NCBI GenBank assembly: GCA_905221605.1
Contig: CAJNDS010000624.1
Coordinates: forward strand, 325,001 to 367,500
Origin: Symbiodinium natans
Lineage: Eukaryota > Sar > Dinophyceae > Suessiales > Symbiodiniaceae
Reading direction: 5' to 3'
DNA: 42,500 nucleotides
Position 1 is the first letter of the stretch. Each line of letters begins with the position of its first letter. The notes under the pieces are model-generated. The model had not been told where the DNA came from. It made no database searches and saw nothing but the letters and a program-made list of their open reading frames with translations. Made by a program: the position numbers and the translations under genes. Of the stretch, positions 29,715 to 37,904 are shown piece after piece.

Positions 29715-30271
29715 GGCCTATGTCTTTTTAACTCTGCTCCTGACACCTCCCAAGTCCGCAAGGTGAGTGCCCCAACCCCAAAATCACGTTAAAAATGCCC
29801 ATTCTGCAGGCTTGCCTACAAGGCCAAGGGCTTTTAAGGTTCGAATCAGCTCGGGCTTCGCAAGTCCGGAAAGGGCTCCAGGCTGAGAGGATTTTTGCGG
29901 GGCATCGGGTTGAGGGCTCGAAAGCCTACGTCAACCCTCAAGTACCTGTTAACAGGCCCTACAACGCCATGCTTGCCCCTCTCGCCCCCCAAGACGAAAC
30001 CCTGAAGCCCTGGAGCCTCACACTCCTCCCCGGAGCAGCTCGTGCCTGGTGTAGGGTTGGCCCAAGACATCTCAGGTCCATAGTCTCCAGTCTCTAAGTG
30101 CTAGGTGGGGAAGGGGTTCAGGGGGGTCTAGAGGCTGCACAAAGCTATCAGGCAGTATGCTTATCGGGAGCTTGCGGGGGCGTGCGGTGGGAAAAGGGAC
30201 TAGACTTTAAAGACTACTTTGAAGCGTTTATAAGAGGATCTGCAGAAGTCGAATGTATTTGGGAGCCCTGA
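29715..30271 (+). CDS. Candidate gene, last exons, unknown protein
   Basis: Exon 29715-29762 ends at a strong donor GTGAGTG and reads GLCLFNSAPDTSQVRK. After a 47-base intron ending ATTCTGCAG, exon 29810 to about 30048 or 30082 stays open for at least 79 codons: RFESARASQVRKGLQAER, NRPYNAMLAPLAPQDETLK and SLTLLPGAARAW. The last exon, 30122-30271 (after GGGGTTCAG), reads LEAAQSYQAVCLSGACGG, RWEKGLDFKDYFEAFIRG and ends AEVECIWEP with TGA. The join between the last two needs the weaker 30082 donor to keep phase. Acidic C-terminus; no family recognised. Confidence 0.45.
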
Positions 30272-30557
30272 GGGGAGGTTTTGGAGCCTGAAGGGGTTTA
30301 GCGTTTCTTGGCCCCTGGTTTGAGGCACGAAACCTGGTTTTGGGGGGAAGGTGGGGTGTCTTGAGGTCCCGGTCTGTCTTTCTTGAAAGCTTAAAACCCC
30401 GAAGCCCCAAACGCCAGACCTGAACCTGAACCCCCGAAAGTCTTGTGGCTTCTTTGGGGGCATGGACACCCAAACCCCCTACAAACCTAGACCCTTCATA
30501 CCGCACGTGGCGCCTAAGCCATTACCCTTTATAACTATACAACCCGAAGCTCTGCTG
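30272..30557. other. No gene called
   Basis: CCCAAA-rich sequence between the + strand gene end and the foldback. Several - strand frames are open (for example NPFRLQNLPSGLPNTF) but carry the repeat's proline/lysine bias. Confidence 0.35.
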
Positions 30558-30692
30558 GGAGGTTCATGGTACCGTAATAACCCAATTATAACTGTACTTA
30601 TAACCCGCTTATAAGCCCCAAAAGTGACCTGGTGTGGTTATAGTTGGTTATTAGTACAGTCATACTTGGGTTCTTAGGTACCATGAACCTCC
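30558..30692. mobile_element. Foldback element, MITE-like, copy 1
   Basis: Inverted termini GGAGGTTCATGGTACC and GGTACCATGAACCTCC are perfect over 16 bp, and the arms stay about 80% matched for some 50 bp through ATAACCCAA and ACTGTACTTATAACC. The interior is A/T-rich and has no open frame. Size and structure fit a non-autonomous miniature element. Confidence 0.7.
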
Positions 30693-30823
30693 AAGCAACC
30701 CCCTGAACCCGAAAGCTGCAAGCTCCGCAAGGCGAGCTCCCGAGGCTGGGGCCATCCGCTGGTGCGGTGCTGGCCAGCGCCTCGCTGCTTTGAAACTCCT
30801 AAACTGGACAGCCTTTGAACCTA

Positions 30824-30949
30824 CTTGGAGGTTCATGGGTAGTTATTAAGAAGGGTGTTCTAAGTAGGGTAACTATTTACTTATACCCGGTTATAACCCT
30901 TATCTAGGGTAATTGTAACCCTACTTATAACTGCCCATGAACCTTCAAG
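30824..30949. mobile_element. Foldback element, MITE-like, copy 2
   Basis: Ends in CTTGGAGGTTCATGGG and its near-complement CCCATGAACCTTCAAG, sharing the GGAGGTTCATGG core with the copy 130 bp away. Its interior has GGGTATAAG/CTTATAACC-type words too, but is otherwise diverged. Two copies of one terminal sequence make a family likely. Confidence 0.65.
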
Positions 30950-30991
30950 TAACATAAGGGCCGATGTGGCATCGGCGGGGTTTGGTAGTAC

Positions 30992-31042
30992 CTTGTGTCC
31001 TGAGGAATTGGAAGGGGGTGGCACGGGGACTTGTTGAGGCGC
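30992..31042 (-). CDS. Weak candidate exon
   Basis: After GGGCACAG and before GTACTA the - strand reads APQQVPVPPPSNSSGHK, phase 0 at both ends. Proline-rich, so less discriminating than others; the + strand is also open here. Confidence 0.2.
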
Positions 31043-31159
31043 CTGTGCCCTTAACCACCCCAAAGCCCCCCCAGCCTCCGTCCTATTCTGGGTGTCGGGT
31101 TGTCTTCCTTGAGGCCTCCAAACCCTGCTGTCATTTACTAAAACCCACAACTCCCAAGT

Positions 31160-31490
31160 TTAGCCTCGCCAAACGTGAGGCAGAGCGCGAGGAGAAGCCT
31201 GGAACCAGAGACGATGTGCAGTTTGGGAACTATGGGCTCTGGGACTTTGGCATCGACACCCGAAACCTGAACCTTATATGCACCCAAAAACATTCAGTTC
31301 AAGGCTGAGGGTTTGGGGTGAGGCGGGGAGCGGGTGGCTGAATCGAAAGGAGAGGTCAGGGGTCCTTTGCATGCCTTTCCGTCAGACCCACCTGTACTAT
31401 ATGCATTCGCAAGATGCCCCTCACGACATGGCGTATGCCATTATGCGCGGCACCTCCATGAACCTTCACAACCCGCCTTACGCAACCTAA
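31160..31490 (+). CDS. Candidate last exons of an unknown gene
   Basis: An exon beginning near 31160 (after CAAGTTTAG) reads LAKREAEREEKPGTRDDVQF then GNYGLWDFGIDTR: a charged helix followed by an aromatic motif. The final exon 31386-31490, after a pyrimidine-rich acceptor CCTTTCCGTCAG, reads THLYYMHSQDAPHDMAYAIM and RGTSMNLHNPPYAT with TAA. The donor of the first block is not certain (GTTCAAGG at 31298 is one choice). Both blocks look clearly like protein, but the family is not recognised. Confidence 0.45.
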
Positions 31491-31652
31491 GCCAACCTAA
31501 ACACTTGACCAAAGCTACAGAGCCTTAGGACCCGAGCAAAGAGTCATGAGCTGAGGGCCTGGGGCTTGAATCTGCCAGGGCCATTGGGGCCGGCGAGAAC
31601 ATCGCCATAGCCTCCCCCCCACCCCAAATCCCCAAATCCCCAACCCTGAAAC

Positions 31653-31999
31653 CTGCCTGCAAGCCGCTTGCGGGCTCATCTGACTGTGGTGCAGCCTGCA
31701 GCCTGCATGGCCAGCATAGTAAGTCGCCACTCCGGATTTAGATTCTGGAGGCCAGGAATAGGTTCCGAGTTGCGGCTTGGATTTTGAGGGCATGGTGGTG
31801 CTGCCGGGTTGACAGTTCGCTGCCTGAAAGTAGGGGGACAGTGCCCATTCGGAGTGGCCATCGACAGTTCCAGTGACAAGCATGCTAGCTACGAGCAGCA
31901 GCCACGCTCGACCTAACGACGATGCAAAGGAATCCCCCCTCCCTCCCGTCCCGGCCTCTGCACGGGATCGAGGCTTCTTTGGAGGATAGGAGTTGGAGG
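31653..31999 (-). CDS. Large candidate exon with hydrophobic segment
   Basis: After CCTTAAAACAG an exon of 115 codons runs to a donor GTTTCAGG at 31652. It reads SNSYPPKKPRSRAEAGTGG, then a hydrophobic RAWLLLVASMLVTG, then DGHSEWALSPYFQAANC, QLGTYSWPPESKSGV and GHAGCRLHHSQMSPQAAC. The hydrophobic part after a basic stretch resembles a signal anchor, so the C-terminal part may face the lumen or cell exterior; cysteines there could pair. A final exon within 31515-31625 is likely but all three frames are open. The frame also stays open upstream into G-rich repeat. No family recognised. Confidence 0.5.
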
Positions 32000-32340
32000 C
32001 TGTTTTAAGGTATGTATGTATACAGCTTTTGGACTGACCTCTTGGTAGGCCTGGCGGCTTTTCAGGGTTGATGGGGGCCTTAGGATTGTGGAGGCACTTG
32101 AGTCGCTTAATTCTGCTCATGATTGACTTGGCATTTCTTAACCCCCCTCCCCCGAAATGCGAAACTAAACTATCAACTCCCCCCCCACCTGCCCCCAATC
32201 AAAAAAACACAAAATCCCGAGGAGCGGGGATTTGGTTTCAGGGTTGCCTTTCCGGAAGAGGCCAGCCCTTTCAAACGCAACTCCCCGCCCCCCCGCCCCG
32301 CCCCCACCAAACAGGACGACAGGCCACCCCCAAGCAAGAC
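32000..32340. other. C/G-run-rich stretch, no gene called
   Basis: Short poly-C runs near 32145, 32180 and 32290 make glycine/proline frames on both strands. No splice-supported exon is seen. Confidence 0.4.
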
Positions 32341-32353
32341 CACAGCCCCTTGA

Positions 32354-32690
32354 TTGACTGTTCGGCCCCCTGCCAGAGAGATTGTAGAAATCATAGGAAG
32401 TGAACGACAGGACACTAAGGATACGTCACCAAGCACTCATGGGAGGCTCGGCGGGATTCTGGCGGGATTCTCTGAAGGTGGGCACTCCAAGGATACTCGG
32501 CGGGACCTTTTGCAGGCATCTTTGCCGGGTGCAACTCGGCGCGGGCACTCCGGGGATACTTGGCAGGACTCGGCACTTCAGGGACAACTCTCCCGGGACT
32601 CTCTGTGGGCTTCTCTGTGGGTGGGCGCTCCAGCAGGACATCGGGCGGGGAAAGGAGGAGAACGCCTGCTTTAGAATCTTTCACCCCCGC
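32354..32690. repeat. Degenerate short tandem repeats, both strands open
   Basis: Units like GGGCACTCCNNGGATACTNGGC recur three to four times (32478, 32546, 32620), with GGCGGGATTCT doubled at 32450. The + frame reads HSKDTRRDL/HSGDTWQDS; the - frame reads RPPTEKPTESPGRVVPEV and PAEYPWSAHLQRIPPES. A proline-rich repetitive protein segment is possible, more likely on -, but repetition alone can keep these frames open. Confidence 0.4.
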
Positions 32691-32869
32691 AGCGAAACCC
32701 GGCCGCCATGACTGCTTTACGTGAGTTGGCGTCCCAAGTTTGCAAGGCCCAGGGGTCTAGGGTTTATCGAGTTTTAGGTTTTAGGGTTGTGGGCTTTGGG
32801 AATCGGAAGAAGCAGCCTCCAACTCCTATAGTAAAGTGTTCGGTTGGCGGCTAGACATTTGAACCTGAG

Positions 32870-33219
32870 GCAGCGCGCATCATGCACCATGCTATATTGC
32901 AGCTACACTGCCCCAACCCCCAGCAACACCAACAACATGCCCCGCTCAGCCCGAAGGTGCCCTTCGGGGTCTTTGGGCTTGGGTGTTAGTGGCTTGGAAT
33001 TTCAACTGGGTGTGAGAGAGATGAAGAACACTTAGGGTTCAGCCCGCAAGGCCTGAGATTCACCTACAGTTGTCATTGCATGTGGGTTATGCCCGTACCC
33101 ACTGTAATAAATGGCCACTGCACCTTTTTGCAACTCCGCACCCTCTGCCACCCTCAGCAGCAGATGACAGGCCCTACCGCACGTCCCGTCTTGGGATGCG
33201 GCGAGATGAGATGCCCAAT
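32870..33219 (+). CDS. Candidate exons, unknown protein
   Basis: Exon 32870-32956 (before GTGCCC) reads AARIMHHAILQLHCPNPQQ and a histidine/glutamine-rich end. Exon 33161-33219, after a long pyrimidine-rich acceptor ending CCCTCAGCAG and before GTAACT, reads DDRPYRTSRLGMRRDEMPN. Their phases do not join directly, so an exon between them may be missing. Function unknown. Confidence 0.3.
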
Positions 33220-33409
33220 GTAACTTCTTCGGGCACCATAAATCGAGGTCTACGAGGGTTTATAGGCCTTAAGTTTCTTGCTTAGGCTTGAGCCGGGGCA
33301 AGGGCTTGGGGAGTCTAAGGCCAACGAAGGCTCTGCACCCTCATACGCGGCACTTCCCCAAGCGCACCTCAGTGCCAGTATGTCGGGGTGATAAACTTAA
33401 ATTGGACTT

Positions 33410-33896
33410 CTAAATGTTGGGATTTCCGTGTTCGCTGTAGAGTTCTGGTAAGAGTTGAAACACTCTGGGTATTTGCATCACGCCAGCTTCCTCACGCAAA
33501 CGCTCTATGACGGCTGTAACACGACCCCCTTTCCGCTTCTGTGCTCTCTGGGTGCGGCGTTGCCCTCTTCGCAGCTCGGACTGCTTTGGACAAGCCTTTC
33601 CTTCGAAATCCCAACCTCTATAAACCCGATAAACCCTCAACCCTGTAAGCCCAAAGTGCCCCTAAACTTTTCGCAACTGCTCAAACCCTGAGCTCAGCAG
33701 ATCCTCAAGCTGACCATACCCTCGTCCGAAAGCGTTGAGTCCCCATGCTTCCCCTGCATCCATTACCCGGCCAGCCCCCCCCCCACCCCCCACCGCCAAA
33801 GAAAAGGACCGAGCAAGCCCTTACGCATGATTGAAGTACATTCCGACAGCGTGCCTCGCTGTCGCTTCGCCTTCGCATCGCGGGGGGAGTGTCATC
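33410..33896 (-). CDS. Candidate exons around a TTTAGGG-built intron
   Basis: Exon 33896-33840 (after GCTGCCAG, before GTACTT) reads DDTPPAMRRRSDSEARCRN. Exon 33753-33668 (after GGATGCAG) reads EAWGLNAFGRGYGQLEDLL and SSGFEQLRK up to the donor GTTTAGGG. The intron 33667-33616 is 52 bases of TTTAGGG-like words ending TTTATAGAG. The last block, 33615-33410, is open for 68 codons to a stop (KACPKQSELRRGQRRTQRA, VIERLREEAGVMQIPRVF); the phase-matched frame instead gives VGISKERLVQSSPSCEEG and stops sooner. So coding content is likely, but the final frame is unresolved. Confidence 0.4.
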
Positions 33897-34069
33897 CTGG
33901 CAGCTATGTTTTTATGGGAGGGTTTAGGGTTTAGGGGGTTAGGGGGAGGGTTTAACATGGGGTTTGGGGGCAGCTGGGAGCCTTGAAGAAGGACTTCTGC
34001 AGGCTGAAACTTTCTTTGTAGCCAGACACTCCATCCAATGACGCATAGGGGTGCATAGTGCACCAACAC

Positions 34070-34492
34070 TCAGTCACCAAGCCCTTGACCACAAGTCCGG
34101 AACTTCAGGAAATGGCTTTGCTGTAAGGTTTCTTGCTTCTTGGGTGCCCAGCCGGGAGTGGATGCAAATTCTGCAGAGGAACTTCTGGGGGCTTCGAAGC
34201 AAGTGCAGAGCAGCAGCCTGAACACACACGAGACAACCGCACATGAACCCTGAACCATACGTCAACCCCAAGCCCTGGAAAAACCTGAGCCCCAATGGGC
34301 ATTCCCCAAAATAGGGTCCACATCATGTAAACCCCAAGAATATTACCACCCCATGAAACAACCTTGCCAGAACTTTGGGTCCTCGCAGGATGGGATAGAT
34401 CACAAAGCCGACCATGGCGCTGATAATCAGATACCTCCAGGGTTTGTGCCTTTTAAGCACCTCCTTTAGGAAGGACTCGAAGATGCTTATAT
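34070..34492 (-). CDS. Candidate last exons of a membrane protein
   Basis: Exon 34492-34363 reads ISIFESFLKEVLKRHKPWRY, then LIISAMVGFVIYPIL and RGPKVLA: a basic helix followed by a clear transmembrane segment. Donor GTTGTT. After a 145-base intron ending GTGTTCAG, exon 34217-34070 completes the split arginine codon and reads LLLCTCFEAPRSSSAEFAS, APKKQETLQQSHFLKFRT and ends QGLGD with TGA. Phases agree. The product would have a C-terminal membrane anchor and a short tail. The family is not recognised. It is probably the end of the exon series at 34.7-35.9 kb. Confidence 0.5.
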
Positions 34493-34622
34493 CTTTTATT
34501 TGGGGGGGTTTAAGGTTCTGTTTGGGGGGGGGGGGGGTGGGGGGCGGGGAGGGTCCAGGTTGCGTTTAGCATCGTGGCGGTTTGGGGCGCAGTGCTGTTG
34601 TGGTTTTGGGTTCCGTTTGGCT

Positions 34623-34984
34623 CTACAGCGCCGAGACCCTGGCACGCCGGCGAACACCGCGAAGAGTTTCCAGCTGCTCTTCCAAAGGCCATCCCTGGCG
34701 AGTTTTGGGTTTTGGGTCCAGCGAAGCAAGGGTCAAAGTCAGCGACCGGACGCTTCGGGGCTGAGGGGCTGGCGGTTGAGGCTTGTAGCCTCCTTCTCCA
34801 GGGAAGGAAACAACACAAAAAACCAAGGTTGAAAGTTGTTGCTATGGGCTCAGCAAGATCGGGTATGGGGTTTCGAGTTCTGCGGCTCAGCTTCTGCAAG
34901 GTTGGGTGACGTGCGCGCAGAGGAAATCCACCAAGGCTGGTCGAATGTCGTGCTGGGCCAGAAACTCTCTGCTGTTCTGAAGCC
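34623..34984 (-). CDS. Candidate exons, unknown protein
   Basis: Exon 34984-34911 (before GTCACC) reads LQNSREFLAQHDIRPALVDF with LCAH and has very GC-ending codons. Exon 34795-34747, after a pyrimidine-rich TTTCCTTCCCTGGAG, reads KEATSLNRQPLSPEAS; phases match. A block at 34691-34623 reads GWPLEEQLETLRGVRRRAR to a stop, but phase would favour another frame. Long frames on both strands overlap here (up to 160 codons), most of them shadows. Function unknown. Confidence 0.35.
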
Positions 34985-35054
34985 CTTTGCATCTTAAGGG
35001 TAGATTGGGGGTCTAGGTCGGGTTCGGGTCACCCCAAACCCTAAAACGCCTAAC

Positions 35055-35306
35055 GTCGTCTGTTCGGCCGGGGGGTTCATAGGGATTGGGGCCTAGCACG
35101 GTTTAAGTTTCAGCTTTAATTCAACAATCCAAAGACCTGAGCCAGAACTTCCCGACCATTTGACGCCAACCGAAACTGACCGAATGGCCGAATGGAACCA
35201 CGCACAAGGGATTCGTCGGAAAAAACTAGACCAGGCAAGCCAAAAAGTGAACATCCTGAAGGAAGAACCTGCTTGGAACATCCTGAAGGAAGAACCTGCT
35301 TGCTAA
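35055..35306 (-). CDS. Candidate coding block, strand unresolved
   Basis: On - the block after CTTCCTTCAG is open (VFSDESLVRGSIRPFGQF or, in the phase-matched frame, MFTFWLAWSSFFRRIP), and 35092-35055 reads PNPYEPPGRTDD before GTTAGG. On + the same bases after AAGTTTCAG read QRPEPELPDHLTPTETDR, MAEWNHAQGIRRKKLDQ and NILKEEPAW to a stop at 35306, also very protein-like. A perfect 27-bp tandem duplication (35249-35302) is in frame on +. Neighbouring exons favour -, peptide quality favours +. Confidence 0.3.
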
Positions 35307-35385
35307 ACGAAGGTCCATACCACAACCCCCTGAAGCCTGAACCCCAAAAGTTCCGACCCTGCTCCCTGCACTCCCAGGCCTGAAC

Positions 35386-35474
35386 TTGATGGGATCCTCC
35401 ATCCAGCTCAGCAGGAGGTAGTTGTTGCCAACCTTCCGCCAGTTGAGGGCAGGAAATTCAGGCCGTTGCACAGC
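35386..35474 (-). CDS. Candidate exon, unknown protein
   Basis: After GGCACTCCAG the frame reads AVQRPEFPALNWRKVGNNY then LLLSWMEDPI with a split lysine codon at donor GTTCAG. It may extend further upstream (KQPVSAACGHAPHAKKG) if the AAACAG acceptor is used. It is phase 0 with the exon at 35845-35931. The aromatic/hydrophobic pattern suggests a folded domain, but no family is recognised. The + strand here has only low-complexity alternatives next to a 26-base C run (35594-35619). Confidence 0.45.
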
Positions 35475-35844
35475 CTGGAGTGCCCCAATGCCTTTTTTCG
35501 CGTGTGGCGCATGCCCGCATGCAGCAGAGACAGGCTGTTTCGACGCGGAGGCTCGTCAACTAAACCCAAGCATGGGTCCAGCTCCGCTACCTACCCCCCC
35601 CCCCCCCCCCCCCCCCCCCGCCCTCGCCTAACCCTGACCCCCGTACAGCCCTACTGTACCCCCCGACAAGGCCCAACAGACTCAAGCCCTGCATTATCGT
35701 AGGTAGTCATTTCAAAGCCCTAAGCCTGATAGCCCCGACACAAAGCCGCACAACCTATCTTCCTGAAGTACCTACTCTTAAGGGCCCTACACCCCCAGTT
35801 GGGCGGGTGCAGGTATGAACCCCACTTTGCAAGCAAACCCGGAC

Positions 35845-35931
35845 CTCCAGGCCGAACTTGTCGATGGCACCCTGCACGGCCCGCTCGAAGAACTTGTGGT
35901 TGTCGCCACCCTCCGACTTGCTGGACTCGTG
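35845..35931 (-). CDS. Candidate exon, unknown protein
   Basis: Between CCCCAAAAG and GTCCGG, 29 codons in phase 0 at both ends: HESSKSEGGDNHKFFERAVQ then GAIDKFGLE. Codon use is almost entirely G/C-ending (GACAAGTTCGGCCTGGAG), which marks the frame strongly. The same bases have longer open frames on + and in another - frame that are shadows. It joins in phase to 35474-35386. Function unknown. Confidence 0.45.
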
Positions 35932-36052
35932 CTTTTGGGGGATTCAGAGCTCAACTTGGGAGCTTCTACTGAAAACTCGATCCTGGCACAGAAGCTTCGA
36001 GGATTCAGGGGTGTGAGGACTTTCGAGTTCAGGAAACAGGGCGCAAGGGCCG

Positions 36053-36264
36053 TCAAGGTTGCGGAGTCAATTTAAGGCTGCTCGGTGCTTTCATGAGCAG
36101 CGCTCTTGCTTTGAGGGGCTCCAGCTTAAGACTTTCAGATGCAAGGATCTTGCGTAAGGAAGAAGGCCCTCGTGAAACCCCCCGTAAGACTAAAAGTAGC
36201 CCCCACTTTGCAGGGGCGCCTGCTCGTGCTCCGCCAGCAGCAGAGCCCCGTGCGCCTGTGGGTT
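36053..36264 (-). CDS. Candidate last two exons of an unknown gene
   Basis: Exon 36264-36207 (after GCGCGCAG, before GTGGGG) reads NPQAHGALLLAEHEQAPLQ. A 38-base intron ends TTTCACGAG. Exon 36168-36053 completes a split arginine codon and reads PSSLRKILASESLKLEPLK then ARALLMKAPSSLK to TGA. Phases agree. Helical and leucine/lysine-rich. The very short intron is the weak point. Ends 121 bases before the next - strand exon. Confidence 0.4.
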
Positions 36265-36299
36265 CTGCGCGCTGCCGCACCTCGGGGAGGGCTGAGAAG

Positions 36300-36960
36300 C
36301 TGTGCTTTGGTGGTGCGGGGAGCGGGGTGAGGTTGAGGGCTGAGGGCTTAGGGATGGTTGGGGATGGTGGGAGGTGGAGGGGGTTATACGAAACAAGTGT
36401 TCCAAGTAACTATGGGGGCCCGAAGACTTGCTACAGTTTCAATGTGGGAAAACACATGTTCGCCCATTCCGCGTTTTCGCAGTTGGCTCTGCTTGGGCCC
36501 CTGGCCTTCCGGAGGTTATCTGCCAAAAGCACTTCTAAGCCCTCGGAGGCATCTTGTCAGGGCCTGAAGGACCTCTCGCCCAGAGACCCCACCCCCTCAA
36601 GTGGCCGGGGATTTGTTTCCTTAATTTTCCGTGTTTTCTTTTTTTTTTTTTTTCAGTTTTTTTGGTCGGTTTAGGGTTTAGGGTCTAGGGTCTAGGGTCT
36701 AGGGTCTCGGGTCTAGGGTCTAGGGTTAAGGGTTAAGGGTTAAGGGTTAAGAGTTAAGGGTTTAGGGTTTAGGGCGTTGGGTTGCTTGGCTTGCTTGGCT
36801 TGCTTGGCTTGCTTGGCTTGCTTGCTTGCTAGGACACACGGCCGGAAAACAAATAAGGGAAAAAACGGGAAAAATTCAGCAAAAAACACCGCCACCCACT
36901 CCCTCTACCCCCACTACCCCACTACCCCCCCCCCCCCCCCGCTTTAATTGGTTGTAAATA
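36300..36960. other. Mixed stretch, possible weak coding then simple repeats
   Basis: A + frame at 36390-36640 (KTCYSFNVGKHMFAHSAF) and its antisense (RKRGMGEHVFSHIETVA) are both open; neither has clear splice support. From 36640 it is T-rich, then telomere-like, then (CTTGG)n, and a 16-base C run at 36925-36940. Confidence 0.4.
36664..36830. repeat. Three-variant telomere-like block and CTTGG array
   Basis: TTTAGGG copies, then about eight TCTAGGG, then five TTAAGGG, then TTTAGGG again, followed by (GCTTG)n at 36782-36830. Each variant is locally uniform, as expected from slippage or unequal exchange. Confidence 0.9.
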
Positions 36961-36965
36961 CTCTG

Positions 36966-37349
36966 CTAACGCTCTGCTTTGAGAGATGAGTCAAGGTCTA
37001 AGATTTGCGCAGGTTCGCTGGCTTTTCCACCCGTTTCCACAGCGGCGCCATATCCGGTCTCCCATCGGGCTAAAAGACCTTCCATCTTGCCGACATTACA
37101 GATTCCGACTGGATGGCCGAGATTTGCCGAAAAAACGAAATTAGGATTCGAAGGTAAACAGGCAAATAATCTCTTCGTGAGACTTTCAATCGCACAAAAC
37201 CTACCCCGCAGCAAGACGCAGAACCAGCCTGTACATCCAAAAGACGAAGAGAAGCGACTTACATGCCAGAACATCCCGCAAAATGCCACACACAGACCTG
37301 TAGATCCCCGAGAAATAGGGCACAATAGCACTCGAGCACCGCAGGCCAC
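36966..37349 (-). CDS. Candidate gene end or long exon, unknown protein
   Basis: A 127-codon frame whose last 60 residues read well: NLGHPVGICNVGKMEGLLAR, WETGYGAAVETGGKASEPAQ and DLDSSLKAER to TGA. The first half is cysteine/phenylalanine-rich and may include an intron. The + strand is open as well (LGFEGKQANNLFVRLSIAQ). No family recognised. Downstream simple AT/GT sequence lies at 37365-37425. Confidence 0.35.
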   Translation of the reverse strand: MACGARVLLCPISRGSTGLCVAFCGMFWHVSRFSSSFGCTGWFCVLLRGRFCAIESLTKRLFACLPSNPNFVFSANLGHPVGICNVGKMEGLLARWETGYGAAVETGGKASEPAQILDLDSSLKAER

Positions 37350-37581
37350 TCAAAACGATACATATACAAATGCATATGTATATATACATATGTATGTATA
37401 TGTATGTATATGTATGTGTGTATATAGAACAATAATCATTCCCAAGGCTGGACCACGTGACAACACTGCGACCCTGAAGATGGCGAGATTTGGGGAATCC
37501 AAGCTCGAGAATGCTACCCTCGCTACAAAATGGGATGAGGGTCTTTGGGGTTTCTAGGGTTTAGGGCCCGCGCGTGAAGGG

Positions 37582-37896
37582 TTGTTGAGGCCCGCAGCAG
37601 TTCAGGCCGGCAGCCCAGAACTGGATGCCTGGGGAAGACTTGCATTGAAAAAAGGACCGAAACCTCGATGTTCTTTTGCGGGGAGCAGGCTGCCTAAGAG
37701 TCTGAAGGAGGGTTTTAAAGCCAGGCCGAAGCCCTGGACCCTGACCAGGGCATCCGAAAAAAACTCACAACAGGTCCACGAAGCATTAAAGCCCCTACCA
37801 CCCCCCCATACATCCGCAGGACGTCCATGGTTCATAGCAGGTTCGCCGAGGCCAGCATCCGCAAAAGGTCCCAAGACAGGGGGCAAAGGTGCATAG
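37582..37896 (+). CDS. Candidate exon or small gene, unknown protein
   Basis: An open frame of 104 codons to TAG at 37896: SPELDAWGRLALKKGPKPRC, PKSLKEGFKARPKPWTLTR, then SEKNSQQVHEALKPLPPP. A GTCCAC after NSQQ could be a donor. Lysine/proline-rich and basic. The start is a TTG, so the true start is upstream or the block is an exon. It converges with a - strand exon ending at 37905. Function unknown. Confidence 0.35.
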   Translation: MLRPAAVQAGSPELDAWGRLALKKGPKPRCSFAGSRLPKSLKEGFKARPKPWTLTRASEKNSQQVHEALKPLPPPHTSAGRPWFIAGSPRPASAKGPKTGGKGA

Positions 37897-37904
37897 TCAC
37901 CAGG

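Noticed and set aside
32354-32711. Two + strand frames of about 105 codons
   Set aside because: Held open by short tandem repeats; the - strand reading is at least as plausible and none has splice support.
34510-34992. 160-codon - strand frame
   Set aside because: Its codons are poorer than the shorter exon frames overlapping it, and its end is GC-run translation.
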